DNA of 64,000 bases from Onchocerca lupi (taxonomy: Eukaryota > Nematoda > Chromadorea > Rhabditida > Onchocercidae). Under the pieces are notes generated by a model. That model was not told the origin of the DNA and did not search any database. It was given only the letters and a program-made list of their open reading frames with translations. The position numbers were made by a program, and so were the translations under genes. The DNA lies in contig JAOVVO010000168.1 in the NCBI GenBank assembly GCA_028564675.1, positions 1 through 64,000 of the forward strand, read 5' to 3'. This document shows, piece after piece, positions 13,001 through 23,641 of this stretch (within the stretch, counting starts at the first letter, position 1; every line of letters begins with the position of its first letter).

Positions 13001-15229
13001 GTTCGCGCTGCGAATACTGATGTGCACCTTAAATATAACGAAGAGTAGGATATTTATGATTATTCATATTAAGGAATTACGGCCTGTTTATATCGGCCGT
13101 TCTAGAATTTTTCGATATAGATGTTGCAGAATGTGCATTCAAGAAGGTGATGCGAAAATTTTAAGAAGTAGAGCTCTTGAATCTCAAATATGAGAATCAG
13201 GAACTTTTAGTTTTAAACCTGATATGTGGGCCACTTTAGAAGAACAGAAGAATTGTTGCACGAGATTTCTTTTTTGCGCGACATAATGCGGAAGCTAGTA
13301 AAAGTAAAAGATAATAATGGCATACATTTTCATAATTTTTTCAGCTATTTTTAAGAAAATTAGAAATTGCTGAGAGCTTTTTGGGACATTCAGATGATAT
13401 TTTGATTTTTTTATCGAATAAAGTGAAAATTTCCTATGCTACTTTTCTTTTTTTACAGGGGCTTAAGTGTTTTATTGGAAGTATTCAAATTGAATAAGAA
13501 GACAAAGCCTCCAATGAAGACAGTTTTGGAGAGACGATTTTTTGAGATGCAAAAGTGCCCGAATAAAATATTAAGTGTGGATTTTAAGCTGAAGAAAGAT
13601 CAATGTATACTGTCTGTTCGCAAATCTTTGCCCGGTCTTTGGAGTAATGCTCTTTCTTTATAAATTTTGTCATTTATTTTTGCACTTCAAGAATGATGTG
13701 ATGAGCTGTATAGTGGATGTTGAAAAGAAAAAAGGAGTTGGTAAAAAATTCCGTTATAGGGATTTAATGTATCTTTTAGTACAAAATAGGAATTACATTG
13801 GCCAGAAACAACTCAAAAATGTAGATCCTTCGATATTTTTGTGGCTAGATCTTTTTATAGTCGAAACTCTGGATAGAGCAACTTATATAAAATCTAGGGT
13901 AGCTTAAGTGGTAATTTAATCGTGGAACTGCACCATCTGTTCTTGAGATTCGACTTTAATTCAGTTTCATTATATATTTATTAGCTTATTATCCATCTTT
14001 TGAATTTTGGGGTGAGGAAATTTAGTGCACCAGCCAAATTAATAGTTATTTGAACTTGTTGCAATTTTTGAATGGAGATATGTGCATATATATATATAGG
14101 TGTGAATTGATGTTTATATTATGTTTTACTTAATTGAATTTTTTCCTGAAACCTTTTTCTCTTTCTATAAATGTATTTCACAGAGATAAACACACTTTTT
14201 TTTTTTCATTTTTAAAAAATTTCGCTGCAGTAACAAGGAGTTGTAAAGAAGCAGCAAGAGAAAGGAATTTCATCAATTTTTTGAGTTTTTTTGCTGAATA
14301 TTTTGAAGTGATTTTTTGTTACGTTGATTTTGTTTTCGACATATTTTAGGAAAGTAGTGTACTCCTATTTTGTTAAGTCAATGTCTTTTTGAGGAGTTCT
14401 TCGATCGTTCAGTATATAATGTATTTTTTTTTTTTTTTTTTTTTTTGACATTACTGATTCGCTAATGCAAATCGAACATAATTATTACGGATTCAGCTTC
14501 TAGAGGATAAATGAAACTGTAATTCAATATAGGCCATGCTGCCATTAGTATGCATTTGCTTCATTAAATTTATTGCATTTGTTAATTTCATGCTTGTTGT
14601 CGCTTATTTTCGGTAATCGAGGATCTCTTTTATATATATTTTTCTAAATCGTCAATCATTGCATCATTTAATTTTTGAAAAATTCATATCTTTTCCTTGT
14701 GTTTACTTCGTGTTTTTTATTATGATCAAACGTAGATTTGAATGGCGCGTTTTTTTACTGTCAAGATATGAGAACTTTGGTCTTTTTTTGTAATTTTGTT
14801 CATTTTCGTACTACATGGGAAAAACTGTTAATAAAATTATTTAGCTCGGTATGTTTCACAATCATAAATGGAATTTTTTTCCTCATCTTATGATTTGACT
14901 CTAAGAAGAAATGTACAAGAAGCAGTACTAGAAATTAGTTATTGGAAGTTGTGAAAACCTACAAAAAAATGAATGCGTTTATTTGCGCTTCTGTTTGTGC
15001 AAAAAGCGTTACGAAACTAGTGTTATTTGCTCGGATGATGTAATTAAAGTTGTTCTTCGTTGTTCGACTTGGAAAAAATTCTTACTTTCGTGGAAGTCTC
15101 TCTCTTGCTTTCTTCCGTGTCCACACTTTCCCATTGTGTGAAGTAGAGAATCAAATTACGTAGCGAAGAGTGATACTGCAAATACTTATCCACGTGGTCG
15201 GCTCGCTTCGTGTGTCAGGCTGCAGCTAG
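10091..15229. other. Upstream region of DHX15, no confident gene
   Basis: The first few hundred bases should hold the DHX15 promoter and trans-splice acceptor. No motif stands out. Open frames between 12499 and 13907 on the plus strand are interrupted by many stops, yet contain protein-like stretches, the best being CPNKILSVDFKLKKDQC (about 13554-13604) preceded by a FLGHSDDI-like segment (about 13381-13402). They could be a badly decayed gene, but no full domain can be assembled. The rest is A+T-rich DNA with poly-T runs, for example 14427-14446. Confidence 0.4.
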
Positions 15230-18200
15230 TCTATATAAATAAAAATGTAAATGTTCTTTTGTTCAAAATCTTAAATCTCCGAAAGTTCTTAAACACGGGT
15301 CTTGTCTATATTAATTCAAAATCTTAGATATCGGAAAGTGCTTATCTATTGCTTGAAACATTCGACACAATGTTGCATTCGAATACGCGAATGTTTTTAT
15401 ATACTTTTTATATACACTGGTTTCTGTAGCTCAGTTTGGTCAAGTGGAAAAAAAGAAAAGAGAAAGCGAATGTTTCTAGTGTTGGAGAAAAAAACTGACA
15501 CTTTGTAATTTGATTTGCAGTTTGGTTGGATTGGAAATTGATTCTTGCTATTGTGATTCGACTAGGTCAGCAATATGTGTGAGGTTTTTTGTGTTTTTTG
15601 TGACAAAGATGAATGGTGTTGAGAAATGTTTTATTGATTGATGGAGAGTGATTCTTTGCAACAAAAAATTATCAGAGAATATCTAGGCAAATTGATCACT
15701 GGGTTATTTTTTTCTTACCTTTGTCGATGATAGAGAAGAATACTATTCAATTGAATTGTCGGATTGTTGTTACTGTTGTGTCACTTTGAACGGTCGAACT
15801 GGAACCCCTGGAACTCTGAACTGTTGCTGCTGCTTCGTGATCTGTGTCGTTTATGTGTGAATTGGAGCGTTTTGGCGGCAGATATGTTTGTCGTCTCTTT
15901 GGGACTATGTCGCGCCACTTGATCTTTAATACTTCTTGTTTACAATAATTGTCGTGGCGCTGTTTGACATCTTTCAGCTTTCGCCCACATCTAATATGTT
16001 TAATTTCACAATATTTGTGGGTATATAATATTCTTTGTTGTTTTCTGTGTAGATGTAGAGATTGTTTAGTTTGCCAACTCTAGAACACGCAACATATAAT
16101 TGTCCATGTAAGAAGCAATCCGTCTCTAGATCTAAACCGCACAATTCCAAAGATTACCCTGAACTTTGTTAATGGTGAATGCAAACGCCAATCGAATTGG
16201 GAATTGCAATCTCTTAGATTGAAATGATGGTCCTTTGGAATCAGAGGAATGCGAGGAATAAGGACACTTTCACCTTTGATAGATCCTGTCAAGATTGTTG
16301 CTTCTACGACATTGCTGATTAATTTTTTTACTGCAAGCTGCATGCTGTTGCAAATTTTTGACTGGTTAATATTTCGCAACATGATAATTGGCATGCCAAT
16401 TTTCAATTGCAGCATGTGCAGTGGCATCCCTCGCAGATAGAGTTAATTCAAAAATTCTCTTGGATAATTAACCGCTTCATCTGCTTCACAATAGTGTCGA
16501 CTTGTCTGTGACTGCCTCGCTTTAAATGTTAGACTGAATAATATTGTGAAGTTTGTCGATATCTTTATTTTTGGCCAAAGAATAGATTGTAGAAATTATG
16601 AGACAATGAAATTCATTCTGAAATCAAATGAACGGATGGCTTTCCGTTCCTAATTTCCAGCAATTGATGCGAAAAGATCCCAGTTGATCGATCGTTTTAC
16701 AGCTGGGCATACCCATTGTAGTTAATTTTAACGTATCGTCACAAAACAGTGTATTTCAGGCAAGCATTTATTTCGTCCGCTGGTGTCAATCGAGGATTTA
16801 CAGGTAATGTTTGCCTGAAATCTTTTGCAAGCAATATTAATTCCTTCCCAAATGGTCTCATCTTTCCAGCAAATCTTGCAATGATCGATCAGAGCATCGG
16901 CCGATTTTTTGTGCGCCATTGTACATTTATCCCAAACAGTAAGTTTGCATTTTTGCAAAACTTTTCCCATGCCGGATGTTTTGGAAATGTTACATGTGGG
17001 AGTTTCAATGAGTTCCATGCTTAATGGCAATTTCAAAGCGGAATGCACACTTCTTTCACTGTTAGCATTATTGCAGTTATTCCGGACGATGCAAGAACTA
17101 AAGCTTTTCATTTTGGGATCGAATTGTTGCCAGAATCAGTCTACATAGGAAAGTTTTACTGATTCCTCTTGGCGCATCTAAAAAGAAGATTCCTCTAACC
17201 CCCTTATTTACAGTTTGTATTATTTGATCGTAAATGCCTTTTTGTTCAAACGTTAGTTTAGGAATATTTGCATGCACAGATGACAAAAGATCAGCTATGT
17301 TGTAACTTTGTTCGCGACGCAATTCTACATCGAACCAAGCAGCAGCAGATCGGTATTCCATCAGATGATGTTCCCGATTGAGAACTTTGCTCGCGATTTG
17401 TAAGTTTAAATCTTCAATCATTATCAACGCTTCATTGTAGATTTCTGCTGTGAAACCCATGTAAATATTAAAATTTTCTTTACTTATTCGATGGAAAATA
17501 TTTTCAGCCATATGCGATTTATATTTCTTCCATAACTCTGTTGGAGGTGAGGGAAAGCAAGCGGTCAATATGATGCAAACAATGCCCGAATTTGATTTGG
17601 ATGTAACGTGTTTCATGCGTTATTAATGCATAAATCCCAGTGTCTTTCGTTCTCCAATAAATTTAAAGCTTGACATGCACTGCGAAAAATGGCATGTGTA
17701 ACGCCGTTGACATTTTTCAATTGAAAAGAGGTTGGACCGGGCACATTTACTAACAACATGCGAAGGAAGAAGCATTCATCTTGATTAAGATGCACAGTGT
17801 ATAATCTGCCTATCGCAGTTTCTTTGAATATGCCAAGCTGTCCGTCTACTGGTTCTCCTCTTTTGTGTTGTTCAAATGATTTTCTACTCGCATTCCATAT
17901 GTAATACGTAGCACTTCCGAATATAACACTGTTTTTTCAAACGCATCATTTTGCATAATGGGAAGAAAGCAGTTAACGTTGTAGCCGGTGGATTCAAGAC
18001 TTTTTTTTCACATTCTCAGTTGTGAAATAAATGCGTTTCCATTTTCTCGATGTATTGCCAAGTAAAAAACAGCTGAACTTCGTTCATGTATGGAAAATGA
18101 AAGAATTCGCCATACAGCTTCATTGCTGCTTATGTACCATCCAGCCTGATATTGTGTGATTTTATCGATATGTAATACCGCATTCTTATGACTTCTTTCT

Positions 18201-18880
18201 GGCTGCACGCCAAAACTGCCATGTCGCTGTCTTTATTCAGGTATTCACAAATTTATTTGATCGGATTTAACGGAGTTACAGTATTCCATGTTTATCTTAA
18301 ATGCTCTGCTTGCATTTAAACCATTCTTTGTTTTATTCGCTCGTTCACTAATGCCCATTCCTCGTCAATTTCAATCCTTCCGTTGTGCAAGTACGACGAT
18401 CTAAATTTGATCTTCTGCGAGGCATTATTTGGATGAATTAAAGTAGATAGATTGCACCCGATTTGCTCTCGAAATTGACTTTTGACTGAACTTGAAGTTG
18501 AATTCGAAACTGCTCAACTGTTGTTGAACTGTTGCTATTGCAAAAAATTACATATGATATTAGAAGATACTAAAAATCGTAAATGTTCGTTGGTTCAAAA
18601 TTTTAAATCAATTTACCTATTGCTTTGAAATTTTAATAGAAGTTGAATTCGACACTGCTCAATTGAATTTTGAATTGTTGCTACTGCATAAAATTATGTA
18701 TGGTCGGCTCACCTACTTTTAGCTGTCATGGGCGTGATTAGTGAAAAAAAGTATGTTTTTATATAAAAATACGCTCCTATTCGGATGCAAGGTTGTATTA
18801 AAATTTAAAAGCAATCGGTGAAGAATTTCCGGAGATTTAACATTTATTACAACGAATATTTACATTTTTATTTATGTAGA
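15230..18880 (-). mobile_element. Decayed Helitron with inverted 5'-type ends
   Basis: On the minus strand the element begins at 18880 with TCTACATAAATAAAAATG directly after an A, as expected for a Helitron 5' end (insertion between A and T). It carries a broken Helitron helicase at 15974-18208. At the other side, 15230, an almost identical sequence TCTATATAAATAAAAATG starts in the opposite orientation. The element therefore has two 5'-type ends facing inward instead of one 5' end and one CTRR hairpin end. No replication-initiator (HUH) endonuclease reading was found between 18208 and 18880. A duplicated segment (about 18485-18550 and 18640-18705) lies inside the 5' part. I infer nested or inverted copies, or a derivative with non-canonical termini. 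Confidence 0.75.
15974..18208 (-). pseudogene. Helitron PIF1-like helicase, frameshifted remnant
   Basis: Pieces of one Helitron helicase occur in order on the minus strand, split among frames. They run from TQYQAGWYISSNEAVWRI (about 18150), through the INNA end near 17613, then TEIYNEAL-like text within 17098-17616, PKLTFEQKGIYDQII and a Walker A region, HSALKLPL and TVWDKCTMAHKKS (16728-17111), and GMPIIMLRNI with EATILTG and LIPRIPLIP (16249-16427). The end is HGQLYVACSRVG (motif VI) in another frame, stopping at 15974. The Walker A site reads APRGISKTF where active copies have a GGTGKT pattern, so the glycines are lost. The DE of motif II is changed (VWDKCTM instead of the usual VWDECTM). 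Several frameshifts and stops also break the frame. The gene is dead. The upstream Rep endonuclease half is not visible. Confidence 0.9.
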
Positions 18881-19144
18881 TTATATATCCTGCCTCTTCA
18901 AATTCCTTTAAACATACTTTTTTTCTAAAATTTTGAAATACTTTTTCTGTACAATATATCATTTCGGATTTTACAACATCACTTGTGAACCGAAATGTTT
19001 CGATCCCTTCTATGATTTTACTGCTTTATTTTTGAAATTTCTCCAAGGATAAGCATGTTTCCCGCTAAAAAACTCCGATTAACATATGAACAAAGTGAGG
19101 TCAACCAATCATTGATTTACTGCTTGATAACAGTCGATAAATAA

Positions 19145-19330
19145 TCTATATAAATAAAAATGCAAGTATTTGTTGGGACTTTTACACAACTTTCAAGTTC
19201 TTCATCAATTGATTTGAAAATTTGAAACAACGTTGCATCCGATTAGGTACGTGTTTTTATACAGATATATCCATTTTTTTAACCTTTTGCAGGCGTGACA
19301 GGTAAAAGTAAGTGAAAGGACAATTTTATT
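19145..19330 (+). repeat. Helitron 5' end, plus orientation
   Basis: The sequence TCTATATAAATAAAAATG starts at 19145 after an A. The following bases, including a stretch near 19290-19315 (GTGACAGGTAAAAGTAAGTG), match in reverse complement the fragment at 43380-43541. This is a non-autonomous or truncated copy. Its 3' end was not identified. It lies head to head with the 18880 end, separated by about 265 bases. Confidence 0.7.
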
Positions 19331-19549
19331 CAGCTAGTGATTAAAAATGATTGGTGCAGTCTCAAGGAAATGCAGAATTTCGCCTTAAAAATTCTAACAA
19401 AAGCGTAAAAAGTGCTGCAGCATAGATGCAATTATAAATTTATCTTGAGTGTACGATGAATTTTGATAATTTTAACTGAAACTAGAGACGAGAAGGCCGT
19501 AAAATCAGTACCTTTTTCGTTTTCAATTCATAAATTTATTATTAACATA

Positions 19550-19729
19550 TTATTCAGCTGCGTTGAGCAATTTTTTCGCGTAGTATGCTGTTATGATTCT
19601 ATGGGTCTCCTCAGATTTGCAATAAAATTTATACTCAGAAAGTTGTATACTGCTCGGCGGATTCATCTCAATATCTTTGTAAACATCAACAAGTTCAGTT
19701 TCTTCAAGGGATAAATTATTAGAAACATA
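19550..19729 (-). CDS. Candidate orphan terminal exon, unknown product
   Basis: On the minus strand an acceptor (ATGCAG) precedes a 59-codon frame that ends in TAA, and an AATAAA signal follows at 19540-19535. The peptide is mixed and protein-like, with an acidic start (SLEETELVDVYKDI) and a basic end (YYAKKLLNAAE). I do not recognise it. No upstream exon in phase was found before 23 kb. It could be the last exon of a small gene, a gene fragment captured by the adjacent Helitron, or chance. Confidence 0.25.
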   Translation of the reverse strand, partial: YVSNNLSLEETELVDVYKDIEMNPPSSIQLSEYKFYCKSEETHRIITAYYAKKLLNAAE

Positions 19730-22700
19730 CTGCATTGACTATTCACGGATTTTTATGCAATACATTTGTTAATAATGTCCAAAAGGGCAGATCATTTAAG
19801 TATTTCATTCTAGTCGCTGAATGATTACCACTATACTATGAGATTTATTTCATTTTGTTAATAATCTATTTTTGAAATGCCTCCGTAACATCTGTGCATT
19901 AATCAGAGAAAATTTGAAGCAAATTTGTCTTTTCATGCTTCAAAATCAATATCAGCCATCCTTGGAGACTTTAAAGAAAGTTTCAAGGAATAAAGGCATG
20001 CACAAGAAGAGAATTCGTGATGTTAAGTTTGAGAGAGCAATAGCATGATGGAAAATGTGCATGAAAAGATAAACGAATTCTGAGATGTACAAGCATTCAA
20101 ATATATCTTTCATTTATAGAACTTTATCTTGAAAATCTTTTTGAAATTATACCAAAAATGCGGCATACGCAAGAGCGAGGACCAGGCTTGTTACATGAAG
20201 CCAGGGTATACATCGATTTTTTGGACGAGTGTGCACTCGGCTTTGAGCTACTTGTTAGGCTGGGTCTTGCAAGGTCTACTGGACAATCTGGAAATTTAAA
20301 GGTTCTCTAAAGGAAGGTTATGCTATTGCTATCTCTACTGCTGAGCACTTTTACTTCTTATTCACTATTTTTACTGCTAAAATATTGTTCTTCGGTTACA
20401 GGTTCGTACTTTCATGGATATCAGTTTTTTAATGTTTAATTTAGTACTCAAATATAGGCCTTTGTTTAATGGACGCATAGTATAGTGGATAATAGAGATG
20501 TTCTTACTAGGAGGGTCAGAGTTCTGGCCAAGTTCATACTTAACAAGCTTCGAACGGCATCTATAAAGGAGAGTTTAACTTGTTTTGGGCCTAGCTATCC
20601 TATTGCTCATTCTTTACTATATTCTGTGAAGGTGGTTGATTAATTAATTATTTCTTTTTTATTTGATAAACAGAATGTTAGATCAGTTCAGTGTGAATTT
20701 GCATACTTTGATTATTTGCACATTATCCAAATCTCTTCTTAAATTCCGTCTTTAAAGCATTCCAAATACAAACATCAAATCATTCTTGAAGGAATGATTG
20801 CATCGTAATGAAACGACATCAGTGAATTCAAATCTCAGATCAGATTTTATTTTCAAAGATTTATTAAAATTCTCATTTTTTATTGGCCATCAGCTAATCA
20901 AATGGGATAACAAATGACGAAGTATTGGGTCGGACAATAAATTGTTAAATTATGAGTATTATCGGAAGTTTTTCTAATTCTTTGAATAAAACCACCATTT
21001 TTTTTTTAAATTGTTTCTTTTCACATCCAAAATATTTTAGTTAGCATAGCCATTGACTCAAAAAAATCTAAAATAATAAATCAATCAGTTTTTTCTTATT
21101 TTCTTTTGACAAACAAACTCTAAAAGTTTTCATTGAAAAGCGAAGATTTTTGAAAATTGTTATATTAGCAATAGGCTTTGGCTTAGAAGAAGAATTATTT
21201 TAAAACCATACATTTGCTTTCAGGAATAATCACAACTTAAATGCTTGCCTTTTTGCCATTTTTAATAAATATTTGCCAATTTTTTATTTATTTCCCTGAC
21301 AAATAGACATTCCTTTTCTGAATTGCTTCAAATATACATGAAAAACTAAGAAAGAAATAAAAACGTTTTCGTGAAAAGTGTTTAACATAAGGTGAAAAAA
21401 ACATTTAATTAGTTTTCGACAATGATGAATTCGCATTTCATATAACTTGAGCTTATCATCATGACGTCCGACTGAATTGTGAGGCATGGCGTGATTTGTC
21501 TTAGCTTAAAGCAAATTATGAGAAGGCAGTAGTGAATGGAACTGAGTTTATTACTAAAAATTCTTTGCTTTTATAAATTTATGAATTTAGTACTGTAACT
21601 TCGAAAAGGCATTTAATTGAATCGTCTCTTTCATGATATAGCAATGATCATTATTATGATAATCATTTATTTTGTAATCTCCAGAATAGTGAATCTTCTA
21701 TTTTGTTCTTTCTCTCAGTTATTTTCATCTTTTCTAGAAATGATACCCTTCGAAGTGATTCATGAGTATTATTACGTTACATGTCAGGAATTATACGCCT
21801 TCTAGAGATTAAAGGAAAAAATCAACTTAGTATTCAATTTAAACTTTAATTCATCATCTGCTTCGAAATTCTGTTTTTCACTTACTTGTCATTTGAAGAA
21901 ACTAGCAGTAAATAGTGAAAAAAAAAGCTCTACCGCATTACTGACACGCATAGACACATTGTCAGTGTCAATGTCCCATCGAATAGACAAATTATTAAGC
22001 TACCTGAAAGTAAGACAGATTTTGACACAGTAAGCAATCAACTTTTAGATGTATAAGAAATTATATTTCCCAAGTTCAAAATGTAAGTGGAATGGACAAT
22101 AGAAATGGACAAATGAAGGAAATAATGAAACATCCCGAATAGCTCGAAATAATAAAATTTGATGAAAAAGCGCCAAATTTTGAAAACGAATGCTGTTCGA
22201 ACATAAATCTTTCGTCGTTATGTGATGAAAGCTGAAGAAGGATTTGAAAAATTTCAAAGAAAACAAATTTTTGAAGATCACAGATGACATTAAAAAAAAA
22301 GTGGTCAAGAATTTGAAGTGAAGCTAGATGTTTTTTTTTAAAAAATGAAAAAAATTAAAGATATACTACCGAGCATATTATCGAATCGAATGAATACACT
22401 ATGAAAAAAAGTTGGCCGATTAATCCAGCAAATACTTGGCCAAAATTAACTTTACTTTCTTATAGCTTAAAGATAGGCTAAGATGACTTTGTAAAACAAA
22501 GAATTGATAAAGGATTGCTTTAGGAAATTCTTGACAAAACATTTATCTGCAAATTCGAAACAACCAAACGAACAATTAGAATAGTATACCGAAAGCATGA
22601 AATTTCTAATTTAAAAAAGTTATTGAAATAAGAAAGGTAATCTTACCTCTAGTTGATATTTTCTCTGTAGTATGAAAAGGTTCTGGAAAGTATTTGAATT

Positions 22701-23641
22701 ATATCGTTTAAAATTTAATTTAAATATCAGAAAAATGAGGAAATTTTTTCTCAAAATCAATTGTCGATTTCCAAGTTCTGAATACTAATTCAGAAAAGTC
22801 AAAATGAAACAGAAAAGCAACAAGGTCATAAATGATTTGCAGGCGTTATTGTCCTTGTTGCAAAAAGGTCAAATGAAGTAACAGAAAGGCAGCTAAAAAC
22901 AAGAGCAAAGAAATTGATTGGAAAAAAATCAATTCTTCAGAACCAATTATCTGGAAAAGTTAGAAATAGTAGCATTTGGGGTTAAGACGTCGAATAAGTA
23001 ATAGAATCCAAATATTTCGTAAGAGATGAGAATATAGGTTTATGTATTTCCTGTTTCCTCTCGGTCTATGCTGACTCTCTTGATATAAAGTGAGAATAAA
23101 ATAATTCAAGAACAATGGTGAAATCGAGTGAGAAGAAAAGGTATGTAAAGAGAATCTAAAACATGATATTAGCTTAAGTTTTTTCAGAAGTCATCTCATT
23201 TTTCTACTGCAGCTAGTCTATCTGATTTTCAGTGCCTTTTTTATTCGGTAAAAGAGTTTGGGATTTTATTTGGGATCTTTCGGGGTTTGTTATGTTCATT
23301 TCTTGTTATAACTATTATCATAATGAGGTAAAATTTCTATGATGAATACTGTAATTTTATGGTGAAAGTATTGAGAAATATTGAATGAAATCTGTTAATT
23401 TTGTCAGTGACTAGCATTTTTGTAGGAATATACCTGTCTGTGGTCTCTGATATCAATGCATTTGTATTATTCTCCCCTCAGCATGGTGCAAGTTATAATA
23501 GAACAGTAGTTTTTTTGCAGGTTTGTTGTGGCATATTCCATTGAAAATTAACAGCTTTGTTTAAACTTCAACTATTTTGAATAAATTATCTGAAATTATA
23601 TAAAATTGAAAAAGTTCTTTTCACTCATTTTACTGTTGCAG
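19730..23641. other. Non-coding; includes an unexplained low-A+T island
   Basis: This stretch lies upstream of the TMEM132 exons and may hold its 5' exons, signal-peptide exon and promoter, none of which I could place. The interval 20158-20640 is visibly less A+T rich than its surroundings. It contains a 50-codon ATG frame (20158-20310), a tRNA-like A-box stretch near 20473, and protein-like but unassignable readings on both strands. No repeat family was recognised there. Confidence 0.45.

Noticed and set aside
15421..15445. D-arm-like string TAGCTCAGTTTGG
   Set aside because: No anticodon stem, B-box or acceptor stem follows.
20473..20535. tRNA-like stretch with A-box (TAGTATAGTGG) and a weak B-box
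   Set aside because: The acceptor ends do not pair and the T-loop is one base short, so at most it is tRNA-derived.
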